64,000 bases of DNA from Bacteroidota bacterium (GTDB lineage: Bacteria; Bacteroidota; Bacteroidia; Bacteroidales; Prolixibacteraceae). This document shows, in pieces, positions 9,006-16,631 of the stretch. The notes below the pieces were generated by a model. It was not told the DNA's origin and did not search any database. It saw only the letters and a list, made by a program, of their open reading frames with translations. The position numbers and the translations under genes are program-made. Position 1 is the stretch's first letter. Each line of letters starts with the position of its first letter. Location: positions 48,416-112,415 of the forward strand of contig JAHEYT010000034.1 in NCBI GenBank assembly GCA_023251455.1, given 5' to 3'.

Positions 9006-9497
9006 ATGAGAATTTTATTCATGATCAATTTTTTATGCGTATTTATGTCTTTCGCCAGTTTTGCTCAAAGACCTGCAGAAACAATTCCTGATTTTACATT
9101 TTATAAACTTGACAATACTCCTTTCACAAATAAAAATGTACCAGATGGGAAACAAATATTTTTTGTGTTTTTTGATGTGACTTGCGATCATTGTCATCAT
9201 ACAATAAAAGCATTAAGCACTCATATAAATGAATTTGAAGGAATATCCATATATCTGATTACTATGGATAAAAAGGAAAACTTAGACCGTTTTTTTAATG
9301 AATATGGCAAGAATCTTGTCACCAAAAAGAATGTTTTGATATTGCAGGATTTAAGAAATCTGTTTATCAAGCAATTTGGCCCCAGTAAATACCCTTCTGT
9401 TTTTCTGTATTCTTCTTCAAAAAAACTTATACTTTATAGCGATGAAGATCAGTATCTTGAAAAATTCTTAAAACTAGTTAACGGTACTGATATATAG
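9006..9497 (+). CDS. Periplasmic thioredoxin-like protein (TlpA/ResA-like)
   Basis: The 163-residue product has a signal peptide (cleavage near FASFAQR, residues 17-22) and a thioredoxin-like fold. The redox motif is CDHC at residues 60-63, followed by a further histidine. FFVFFDVT before the motif and KYPSVFLYSS with a cis-proline region later are the usual thioredoxin landmarks. It is likely to reduce or isomerise disulfides in the periplasm, perhaps for cytochrome maturation as for TlpA and ResA, although no such gene lies next to it. CDHC differs from the common CPxC motif because the proline is missing. The fold assignment is good, the partner is unknown. Confidence 0.8.
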   Translation: MRILFMINFLCVFMSFASFAQRPAETIPDFTFYKLDNTPFTNKNVPDGKQIFFVFFDVTCDHCHHTIKALSTHINEFEGISIYLITMDKKENLDRFFNEYGKNLVTKKNVLILQDLRNLFIKQFGPSKYPSVFLYSSSKKLILYSDEDQYLEKFLKLVNGTDI

Positions 9498-9637
9498 AAA
9501 AAGGAACAATCTTCAGTTGTAATTTCAGGCATTTTATCTAATGTTTGTTAACAAGCTCATTTAAACTGGCCATCTTCTTTTCAGTAGGCACTTTTTTTGG
9601 TTTATTTATACTGAATTCATAAACCGGATTAAATTCT

Positions 9638-10402
9638 ATGAGCAAATCGTGTATTCTCTTCTGTAATTGTGGCGGTGGTGTAATTACTCCGGAAAAATTG
9701 CAACAAATCAAATCCAGTTTGGACGCGTTTGATGCTGACCTTTATCAGCTCGATGATTTCTGCGGGATTGTTTTGGGCAGAAAGGATTTTATCAGGGCAA
9801 TTGATCGGCAATACGAGCGAAAAATAATGGTTGCTTGTTATCCGCGGGCAATCAAGAACCTGTTGGCACAAAACGATCTGGAACTTTCGGGATTGGAAGT
9901 TTTGAATTTTAGGGAACTTTCTGTTGCTGACATTGAATCGAAACTCCGGAATGATTATTCGTTTACTGAAGGTAAAGCTGCAGAAACTCTAATTGAAAGT
10001 GGTCTGGATGTTCCGGCCTGGTATCCGGTGATCGACCAGCCGTTGTGCATCGATTGTGGAAAGTGCTTCAAATTTTGTTTGTTCGGCGTTTATACATTTG
10101 GCGACAAACAGTTGAAAGTGGTGAATCCGCTGGCTTGCAAGAATAATTGTCCGGCTTGCGGGCGGAATTGCCCAACTTCGGCCATTATTTTTCCGCGATT
10201 GAAAGAAGGTGGAGTTTTAGCTGGTGCAGAACCGGGAACAGAAGTAAAATCCAAAGGCCTGGCGGCTGACATAAATATGATCTCAACACTGAACCAGCGC
10301 TCGGCACTGCGCCGGAATATTTTTAGGGCTGGATTGGTTGAGCAGGCCGAAGCAGAACGAAGGAAGGCTCTGGAGGAATTAAAAAATTCAAATAAGGATT
10401 AA
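9638..10402 (+). CDS. 4Fe-4S ferredoxin-type protein, first gene of the terpenoid cluster
   Basis: The 254-residue protein has an N-terminal domain starting with a cysteine-rich block (CILFCNCGGG, residues 5-14) reminiscent of heterodisulfide-reductase-linked proteins. A dicluster ferredoxin domain follows: C137-x2-C140-x2-C143-x3-C147 and C167-x3-C171-x2-C174-x3-C178-P. It probably carries electrons, and the next gene, a radical SAM enzyme starting 48 bases downstream, needs such a reductant. The basic C-terminal helix (residues about 225-254) may bind a partner. It is soluble with no signal. The pairing with the radical SAM enzyme is inferred from gene order. Confidence 0.75.
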   Translation: MSKSCILFCNCGGGVITPEKLQQIKSSLDAFDADLYQLDDFCGIVLGRKDFIRAIDRQYERKIMVACYPRAIKNLLAQNDLELSGLEVLNFRELSVADIESKLRNDYSFTEGKAAETLIESGLDVPAWYPVIDQPLCIDCGKCFKFCLFGVYTFGDKQLKVVNPLACKNNCPACGRNCPTSAIIFPRLKEGGVLAGAEPGTEVKSKGLAADINMISTLNQRSALRRNIFRAGLVEQAEAERRKALEELKNSNKD

Positions 10403-10413
10403 CCAGAAATTTT

Positions 10414-10433
10414 AGACGCAATATATTGCGTCT
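10414..10433. repeat. Perfect 20-bp palindrome between the Fe-S and radical SAM genes
   Basis: The sequence AGACGCAATA/TATTGCGTCT is fully self-complementary and continues with CTACAAA. I recall the flanked form as a dispersed palindrome in bacterial intergenic regions. With no loop and no T-run it is unlikely to be a terminator. Confidence 0.55.
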
Positions 10434-10450
10434 CTACAAAAATGGAATAA

Positions 10451-11632
10451 ATGGGTTTATTAAAAAATATACTGATCCGGAGCGACAGGAAATGCCTGTA
10501 CAAGTTCGTTGTGAACATGGGCATCAAAGGTTCCATGTCGTTTGCTAGGTTTCAGAAAAGGCAAAAGAAAGGCGAATTTTTTCCGGCTTTTAATTTTATT
10601 TCGGTTACCGACGACTGCAACCTGAATTGCCAGGGATGTTGGGTAATGGGAAAGGAAAAAAATAGCCGTTTGAAGCCGGACCAAGTTGATCGGATAATTG
10701 ACGATACGAAAAAGATGGGCTCGTATTTCTTCGGAATTCTGGGTGGTGAACCATTGCTTTACAAACCACTTCCGGAGATCTTCAAAAAACATTCGGATTG
10801 CTACTTTCAACTGTTTACCAACGGAACGCTCATTACTCCTGAAGTGGCCGAAACGCTTCGGCAGTGCGCCAATGTGACTCCGCTCATCAGTTTTGAAGGT
10901 GATGAACAGGTTGCCGATGTACGCCGTGGAGGGAAAGATGTGTTTCAATCGGCGAATGTTGCTATCGATAATTGCGTCAAAGCCGGTTTGATCACCGGTG
11001 TAGCCATCAGCGTTTGCAAGTCGAACCTCGAAATGGCCATGTCGCCCAAGTTTATTCAATCACTGATCGACAAAGGAGTTGCATATTTGTGGTACTACAT
11101 TTACCGCCCGGTTGGTCCGCATCCAAATTATGAACTGGCGCTCAGTTCCGACGAAATCCGGCAGCTTCGCCAACACATGGTTGATGCGCGCATGGAATAC
11201 AGCATCGCCATTATCGATACCTATTGGGATGCCGATGGAAATGGCATGTGCCCGGCCGCTGAAGGCTTGAGCCACCACATCAATGCATCAGGATATGTTG
11301 AACCATGCCCGATTATTCAGTTTTCAGCCGATCATGTCGACGACAAATCGTTGGATCGTTTATATGCCGAATCCGGATTTCTGAGCGATTTCCGGACGCA
11401 GATTCAACAAAAAACCAAAGGTTGTGTTGTGATGGAAGATCCGCACTGGCTGGCCGAATTTGTTAAAAAGCACGATGCAAAAAATACTTCCGGAAGAAAG
11501 GATGAACTCTATCGGTTGGCGACTGCTCCTGAGACCACCAGTCACGGTTCGTGCAACGTGATTCCGGAGAAAAGCCGGATTTACCGCTTTGCCAAGAAAC
11601 GGGCATTCTTTGGGCTGGGAGCTTATGGATGA
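10451..11632 (+). CDS. Radical SAM protein of the terpenoid cluster
   Basis: The 393-residue protein has the radical SAM cluster motif C56-x3-C60-x2-C63 (CNLNCQGC) and the SAM-binding GGEP at residues 98-101. Further cysteines in the C-terminal part (CPAAEG, CPIIQF, KGCVVM) suggest an auxiliary Fe-S cluster, as in SPASM or twitch domains. It should cleave SAM and modify a substrate by radical chemistry. The context of prenyl synthase and cyclase genes suggests a lipid or isoprenoid substrate, by analogy with HpnH, which attaches adenosine to hopene. The sequence is not HpnH-like in its N-terminal part, and a peptide substrate cannot be excluded. Start ATG 10451. Confidence 0.82.
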   Translation: MGLLKNILIRSDRKCLYKFVVNMGIKGSMSFARFQKRQKKGEFFPAFNFISVTDDCNLNCQGCWVMGKEKNSRLKPDQVDRIIDDTKKMGSYFFGILGGEPLLYKPLPEIFKKHSDCYFQLFTNGTLITPEVAETLRQCANVTPLISFEGDEQVADVRRGGKDVFQSANVAIDNCVKAGLITGVAISVCKSNLEMAMSPKFIQSLIDKGVAYLWYYIYRPVGPHPNYELALSSDEIRQLRQHMVDARMEYSIAIIDTYWDADGNGMCPAAEGLSHHINASGYVEPCPIIQFSADHVDDKSLDRLYAESGFLSDFRTQIQQKTKGCVVMEDPHWLAEFVKKHDAKNTSGRKDELYRLATAPETTSHGSCNVIPEKSRIYRFAKKRAFFGLGAYG

Positions 11633-11673
11633 TTAACAATTGAACCCTTTACCATTTGAGGATAAATAAATGG

Positions 11674-11701
11674 TAAATCGTAAATAGATAAATCGTAAAT
11701 A
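11674..11701 (+). repeat. Short direct repeat before the prenyl synthase start
   Basis: The 13-base unit TAAATCGTAAATA occurs twice (11674-11686 and 11689-11701), immediately before the TTG start at 11704. It may be a slipped duplication or a weak regulatory site. Confidence 0.5.
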
Positions 11702-11703
11702 AT

Positions 11704-13275
11704 TTGAAGGTAAAAGAAAACATATTGGTTGTTCCGGAGAAAGCGCTGACGCGGAACCGGTTGAGGAAAGCGGCCCGCGAACTGGTTGCCGAACGGGGAA
11801 TTGTGCCACCGGCAAGCTTCTTGTTTATTCAGCAAATGGCTGATGAGATTATTGCCCAAACCGAAACCGATAATAGTTTTCGTGAATTTGCGATGGTGGT
11901 TTGCGGAAATGAAATCTGGCGCCCGGTGGTTGCTGCAACTCCATATAATCGCCGTTTGCTGCTACTACCTCAATGCCTGAAAAACAACAGTTCGTGTCAT
12001 GCTGAAATTGATGAATTAGGGCTGATTTGTGCCGGGTGTCAAAGCTGCCAGATTGATTCAATTTTGCAAAAGGCAGAGTCGCTTGGTTATTCCACGCTTG
12101 TTGCTGAAGGAACTACGGTTGCCATTAGTTTGGTTCAGGAAGGATCGGTTGATGCGGTTGTTGGAGTCACTTGTATGTCTGTGCTTCAGAAATCGTTCGA
12201 GACCGTTTCAAAAGCAGCGGTGCCTGTCATAGGCGTTCCGCTTTTGTTCGAAGGTTGTGCAGAAACTGATGTAGACAACCGCTGGCTCGACGATGAACTA
12301 TCCAATTTCAAGGAAAATGCAGAACTGAAACCAGTATCTGTTTCGGCGCTGAAAGAGCAGGTAAATGGCTTTTTTACTGAAGACAGACTGATCTCAATGA
12401 TTGGCTCGGCGAACGATCGGACTACGCAATTGGCCATTCAGTCGATGCTTACCGGTGGGCAACGGATTCGCCCGCTGCTGACTGCTTTGGCTTATTCAGC
12501 TTATACTTCCGCTGTTTCCGAAGATTTGCTTACGGCGCTTTCTGTGGTCGTGGAATGTTTTCACAAGGCATCACTGATTCACGATGACATAGAAGATAAC
12601 GACGATTTTCGCTACAATACCGAAACCATTCATAAACAAAATGGCATTCCGGTGGCCATCAATACCGGCGATTTTTTGCTCGGGAAAGGCTACGAATTAT
12701 TGGGCAAATTGCCACTTGATGCATCAGCAATGGCTGCATGTTATCAGTTGGTTGCCAACGGCCATGTGGGTTTGTCGCTTGGACAAGGAGCTGATTTATT
12801 GGCCAGCAAACACCATCAGATTCTTTCGCTCGAACAGCAACTCGAAATATTTGAACGTAAAACCGGTTCGGCCATTCGTGTAGCTTTGCTGCTTGGAGCG
12901 GTGGCTGCTGCAGCTTCCGAAGCTGATTTGACTATACTTAAGACTTTCTCGGGTTACTTCGGAATGGCTTACCAGATTAAAGACGATCTGGATGAATATC
13001 GCGAGTCGAACGAGCATACCCAAGTTGCAGATTACCCATTGATGCTTTCGTTGCTGGCAGAAAATGCTCCTGAATTGATGAACGAAGACTTGCGCATTGC
13101 CTATGCTGAAAATGACAAAATTCAAGTTGCGGAATGGTTCAATTCACATTTCATCGTTCAAAAAGCTGATGAACTCCTTCAGGAATACACCTCGAAAGCT
13201 TACAACGAGCTTGACCAACTGGGAAACCTGAAAATGAAGTTAAGCTTGTACACAGTGTTAGGCAAAATATTCTGA
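11704..13275 (+). CDS. DUF116-polyprenyl diphosphate synthase fusion
   Basis: The 523-residue protein joins two domains. Residues about 55-195 match DUF116, with the family's cysteines at 91, 98, 109, 112 and 115 and later cysteines in GVTCMS and FEGCAET, probably binding an Fe-S cluster. Residues about 215-523 are a trans-prenyl synthase: GGQRIRP (251-257), first Asp motif DDIED (294-298), KTG, and second motif KDDLDE (426-431). Odd points are Gln for Lys in the first basic motif, Tyr for the second Arg after the first Asp motif, and Glu for the last Asp of the second. Ala and Ser at -5 and -4 before the first Asp motif predict a C20 or longer chain. The start is TTG at 11704; no ATG fits. 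Confidence 0.85.
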   Translation: MKVKENILVVPEKALTRNRLRKAARELVAERGIVPPASFLFIQQMADEIIAQTETDNSFREFAMVVCGNEIWRPVVAATPYNRRLLLLPQCLKNNSSCHAEIDELGLICAGCQSCQIDSILQKAESLGYSTLVAEGTTVAISLVQEGSVDAVVGVTCMSVLQKSFETVSKAAVPVIGVPLLFEGCAETDVDNRWLDDELSNFKENAELKPVSVSALKEQVNGFFTEDRLISMIGSANDRTTQLAIQSMLTGGQRIRPLLTALAYSAYTSAVSEDLLTALSVVVECFHKASLIHDDIEDNDDFRYNTETIHKQNGIPVAINTGDFLLGKGYELLGKLPLDASAMAACYQLVANGHVGLSLGQGADLLASKHHQILSLEQQLEIFERKTGSAIRVALLLGAVAAAASEADLTILKTFSGYFGMAYQIKDDLDEYRESNEHTQVADYPLMLSLLAENAPELMNEDLRIAYAENDKIQVAEWFNSHFIVQKADELLQEYTSKAYNELDQLGNLKMKLSLYTVLGKIF

Positions 13276-13285
13276 CATTTAGCCG

Positions 13286-14182
13286 GTGAGTCAATCCACT
13301 TCCCATATTCGCTTTTACCAACAAATAATTGCTTTTCTTCGGGATGCAATCGGTTTACTTGACGATCAGGGATGCGAAGAATTACTGCAATTTATTTTTA
13401 GTCAGCAAAATCCGGACGGTGGTTTTCATGATCGTGGAGGTCGGTCGGATTTGTATTATTCACTGTTCGGCGGGCTGATGATAAAAGCAATGGAGTCAGA
13501 AGTCCGAATGCCGCTCCCTGAGCGCGAAGCAGTCGAAGGGAGCAACCCACAGGGGGCAATCCTGAAATTAAAACAATTCATTGCTCAACAATCAAATTCC
13601 GAAGTGCCCGGATTTATTGAAAGATGTTGTTTGGTGTTGCTTCAGAAGGAATTGAACACTGGACGAAATTCACAAATCAAAGCTCTGATTTCGCTGGGAA
13701 AATCGTTTTGGAAAGAACGTCATTCCATTAATTTGTCTTACCGGAGTTTTGTATTGTTCCTGACACTGGATGCCGTTTTGCCCTTTCGCAAAATCCTGAA
13801 ATTTGGAGCCAAAAAGATGTTGGGCCGAACAACGATTGATCAGCATTCGCCTTGCTCTGAAGTGGCTGCCAAAGTTTTCCTGCAAAAAATGATGAATCTT
13901 AATGGATCGGAGGATAAGGAATTGCTGAAGTCGTTTGTCTGCGAAACGGGCGGATTTAAAGCTTTTACGCATCTAAATAATGCAGACATGTTATCGACTG
14001 CAGTTGCTCTATTTGCATTTACTAATGCAGGCTACGACTTACGATTACTTAAGCCTGCCTGCCTCGATTTCATCGGCCAAAATTTCTCGAATGGTGCTTT
14101 CCTATCCGGTGATGGCGATTTAACTACCGATGTAGAATATACCTTTTATGGGTTGCTGGCACTGGGAGTGTTAGCAGATTAA
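13286..14182 (+). CDS. Prenyltransferase/squalene-oxidase-repeat protein (alpha-barrel)
   Basis: The 298-residue protein shows QNPDGGFHDRGG near residues 35-46, a second glycine-rich turn CETGGFKAF, and a C-terminal DVEYTFYGLLALG typical of the alpha/alpha toroid in protein prenyltransferase beta subunits and triterpene cyclases. It is half the length of a full cyclase and lacks a DxDD acid motif, so it may be an accessory or substrate-binding partner. It starts with GTG at 13286, only 10 bases after the previous stop, so it is cotranscribed with the fusion gene. An in-frame palindromic repeat lies at codons for residues about 77-86. Catalytic activity is doubtful. Confidence 0.75.
   Translation: MSQSTSHIRFYQQIIAFLRDAIGLLDDQGCEELLQFIFSQQNPDGGFHDRGGRSDLYYSLFGGLMIKAMESEVRMPLPEREAVEGSNPQGAILKLKQFIAQQSNSEVPGFIERCCLVLLQKELNTGRNSQIKALISLGKSFWKERHSINLSYRSFVLFLTLDAVLPFRKILKFGAKKMLGRTTIDQHSPCSEVAAKVFLQKMMNLNGSEDKELLKSFVCETGGFKAFTHLNNADMLSTAVALFAFTNAGYDLRLLKPACLDFIGQNFSNGAFLSGDGDLTTDVEYTFYGLLALGVLAD
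13513..13543. repeat. REP-like palindrome inside a coding region
   Basis: Arms GCTCCCT (13513-13519) and AGGGAGC (13537-13543) flank GAGCGCGAAGCAGTCGA. The pattern CCCTGAGC...GTCGAAGGG resembles a widespread bacterial repetitive extragenic palindrome. Here it is translated in frame within the prenyltransferase-like gene, adding a stretch rich in Pro, Glu and Arg (PLPEREAVEGSN). Confidence 0.6.
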
Positions 14183-14202
14183 GTTCTCCGAATGTAATTG
14201 AT

Positions 14203-14490
14203 CTATTTATCCTCAGTATTTTGTCTGCTATCCCAAATCGATAATACTATAATTTCTTTAGGGGTAATTTCGTAAATAATCAGATAGGCTTTCAGAATTT
14301 TCACTCTCACATTTTCTTTGTTTGTAGGCTTCCCAATAAACGGATGACTGCTTATTAGTTTTAGCGACTTTGTGATCAATTCGTTGAGTTTTCTGCTATA
14401 GAATGATGATTTATTGTGTGCATTCCAGAAAGTAAAAATTTCTTTCCGCTCCTTTTGTGCTCTTTCCGTCCAGATTATTTGCCTAACCAT
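14203..14490 (-). CDS. RelE/ParE-type toxin
   Basis: The 95-residue basic protein has the RelE/ParE fold marks: IIWTERAQKERKEIFTFW at the start, a central SHPFIGKPT and a C-terminal VLSIWDSRQN. Such toxins cut mRNA at the ribosome or poison gyrase; the form with IWDSRQ is common in Bacteroidota ParE-like proteins. Its start overlaps the end of the antitoxin gene by 16 bases, so the two are translationally linked. The pair lies on the opposite strand between two terpenoid genes and looks like an insertion. Whether it cuts mRNA or targets gyrase cannot be told. Confidence 0.85.
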   Translation of the reverse strand: MVRQIIWTERAQKERKEIFTFWNAHNKSSFYSRKLNELITKSLKLISSHPFIGKPTNKENVRVKILKAYLIIYEITPKEIIVLSIWDSRQNTEDK

Positions 14491-14711
14491 TCTTCTATAT
14501 CTTTGTCGGCTTGTTCCTCTGTTAAAAACTCTCCATTTTTATATTGAAGTTGCCCCTCCTCTACCGCTTTTATCTGTTCCTCAGAAAGCTCATAAATGCT
14601 GATGTCCGTTTCCTCATTTGCAATTAACCGGTACATTTCTTCCAACAACTCATTGTTTTCAATTTGGTTGATTTTTCCAATTAATCTCTTCTTTAATTCT
14701 GTTACTGTCAT
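14475..14711 (-). CDS. Antitoxin of the RelE/ParE pair
   Basis: The 78-residue acidic protein lies directly upstream of and overlapping the toxin gene. The N-terminal part (MTVTELKKRLIGKINQ) is helical, followed by a variable linker and an acidic, Trp-containing C terminus (EQADKDIEEWLGK) that would wrap around the toxin. This layout is common for Bacteroidota addiction-module antitoxins with poor conservation. It has no clear DNA-binding motif that I recognise. Its role as antitoxin is inferred from size, charge, order and overlap. Confidence 0.8.
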   Translation of the reverse strand: MTVTELKKRLIGKINQIENNELLEEMYRLIANEETDISIYELSEEQIKAVEEGQLQYKNGEFLTEEQADKDIEEWLGK

Positions 14712-14726
14712 GACATTTCGTTTTTA

Positions 14727-14734
14727 CAAACTTA
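14727..14734 (-). promoter_or_regulatory. -7 box for the toxin-antitoxin operon
   Basis: On the minus strand TAAGTTTG matches TAnnTTTG exactly, giving an inferred transcription start about 9 bases before the antitoxin ATG. The short leader fits autoregulated TA operons. No -33 TTG. Confidence 0.4.
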
Positions 14735-14807
14735 CGAAATTAGTTTGTATGAATTTTGAGAGGAATCTTCCTTCTTTTGTATCTTGCATCCTCATACTAT
14801 AGTCCTC

Positions 14808-16631
14808 ATGAACAATCGCACCCAATCCCAGCTCTCCGAACTTACCACCCTTTTACTGCAAAAGCGCAACGCTGCAGGTTATTGGGAAGGTCGACTTTCG
14901 TCAAGTGCGTTAGGTGTGGCAGTGGCCATTACGGCTTTGCATTTTTACGATGCTTCAGCAAATACTTCTGAAATTTCATCAGGCTTAAACTGGTTGGAAA
15001 CAAACATCAATGATGATTGTGGATTTGGCGATTCGCCCACAAGCCAAAGCAATGTGAGTACCAGTTTGCTGTGTTATTCTGCAGTGAAAGCTTGCAGTGC
15101 GGATGGTCGGGACAGTTCGTTGCTCCTGAAAATTGGTGATTACTTGCGCTCGCAAAATATTGATGTTAATTCAGAACAACTCATTCCGGCAATACTCGAT
15201 TTTTACAAGACCGACCGCACTTTTTCAGTGCCAATCCTGACTATGTGCGCATTGTGCGATGTTCCCGGAAAAGAAGCATTTGATTCTATTCCACAATTAC
15301 CGTTCGAACTTTCGTTGTTACCGCGCTCATTTTACAGCATGCTAAATCTGAGTGTAGTGAGTTATGCTATACCGGCTTTAATCGCTGTTGGTATTGCCAT
15401 ATTCAGGCATAAACAACGAAAAAATCCGGCAATGAGGATGATTCGGGAAGCCTCAGTAAATAAATCTCTTGCTTTACTTCAGAAAATTCAGCCGGAAAGT
15501 GGCGGTTATCTGGAGGCTATTCCGTTGACAGCATTTGTTTGTTTGTGCCTTATTGAATCGGGTTACCGCGATCTGGAAGTGGTTCGCGATGGAATGAATT
15601 TTCTGAAACGCACTCAGCGTGAAGACGGCAGCTGGCCGATTGACATTGATCTTTCGACATGGGTAACAACACTAGCAGTAAAATCACTGCGGACTAATTT
15701 AGATAAAGTCTTGTCCCAGGCAGAAAAGCAGCAAATTACCAATCATTTGCTGGCGATTCAGAACAAGCAAATTCATCCGTTTAACGGAACGCAACCGGGT
15801 GGTTGGGGCTGGACATCGCATTCAGGCTCAGTGCCAGATGGTGATGATACGCCAGGAACGATTCTGGCACTATTAGCGCTGAATCAGCAAAACCCGGAAG
15901 TTGTTTATGAGTCCGTTTTATCAGGAATTAATTGGTTAAGTCAATTGCAGAACAGTGATGGAGGATTCCCCACATTTTCACGTGGTTGGGGTAAGTTGCC
16001 GTTTGATCAGAGTTGCTCTGATCTGTCGGGGCATGCGATTCTGGCCATGGCAAAAACGGCTCACGCTTATCGAAATATACTCAGCCAAAAACAGCTTTCA
16101 GCTATTAAGAAATCGTTTGTTCGCTCGGTTATTTATCTGGAAAAACATCAGAATAAATCGGGTTTCTGGCTGCCATTGTGGTTTGGAAATCAGCTCACTA
16201 CCGATCATACCAACTCGGTTTATGGTACTGCGCGTGTGACTGCTTACCTGAATGAAACCCTTCAGACACAGCTCGGAAATGAATATTCAGTAATACTGAA
16301 ACTGATGATAGATCGTGGATGTCATTATTTGACTTCAGTGCAAAATTGGGATGGAAGCTGGGGTGGAGCTAAAAATGTTCCCGGAACTATTGAAGAAACT
16401 GCACTTACTGTTACAGCACTTATTTCGAATGGATTTCAGGAAGAATGTACTTCAGGAATGAGCTGGCTGGCCGAAAAAACAAAATCCGACGGGATTGTTG
16501 CTTCACCCATCGGATTGTACTTTGCTTCTTTGTGGTATGATGAAGAGTTGTATCCTTTAACTGCGTATGTGGAATGTTTGTCAGTGACGATGGAGACTAT
16601 TTCGTTACCACCACTGCCGGACTCACTTTAA
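14808..16631 (+). CDS. Class II terpene cyclase, squalene-hopene cyclase family
   Basis: The 607-residue protein is close to the usual length of squalene-hopene cyclases. The acid motif is D344-G-D-D-T348, matching the family DxDDT, so the proton-donating Asp is present. QW-type motifs begin at about residues 270 (QREDGSW), 381 (QNSDGGF) and 512 (QNWDGSW). A hydrophobic segment near 190 (VVSYAIPALIAVGIAIF) fits the monotopic membrane anchor. It should cyclise a polyprenyl chain at the inner membrane. No squalene synthase is nearby; the neighbouring prenyl synthase may supply a different substrate. I prefer ATG 14808 to TTG 14784. The 3' end overlaps a convergent gene by 35 bases. Confidence 0.85.
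   Translation: MNNRTQSQLSELTTLLLQKRNAAGYWEGRLSSSALGVAVAITALHFYDASANTSEISSGLNWLETNINDDCGFGDSPTSQSNVSTSLLCYSAVKACSADGRDSSLLLKIGDYLRSQNIDVNSEQLIPAILDFYKTDRTFSVPILTMCALCDVPGKEAFDSIPQLPFELSLLPRSFYSMLNLSVVSYAIPALIAVGIAIFRHKQRKNPAMRMIREASVNKSLALLQKIQPESGGYLEAIPLTAFVCLCLIESGYRDLEVVRDGMNFLKRTQREDGSWPIDIDLSTWVTTLAVKSLRTNLDKVLSQAEKQQITNHLLAIQNKQIHPFNGTQPGGWGWTSHSGSVPDGDDTPGTILALLALNQQNPEVVYESVLSGINWLSQLQNSDGGFPTFSRGWGKLPFDQSCSDLSGHAILAMAKTAHAYRNILSQKQLSAIKKSFVRSVIYLEKHQNKSGFWLPLWFGNQLTTDHTNSVYGTARVTAYLNETLQTQLGNEYSVILKLMIDRGCHYLTSVQNWDGSWGGAKNVPGTIEETALTVTALISNGFQEECTSGMSWLAEKTKSDGIVASPIGLYFASLWYDEELYPLTAYVECLSVTMETISLPPLPDSL

Noticed and set aside
10460..11059. 199-codon minus-strand frame inside the radical SAM gene
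   Set aside because: It is a shadow of a well-supported coding region, with basic low-complexity residues and no domain.
10451..11632. HpnH (adenosylhopane synthase) as identity of the radical SAM gene
   Set aside because: The N-terminal part and length do not fit HpnH as I know it; kept only as an analogy.
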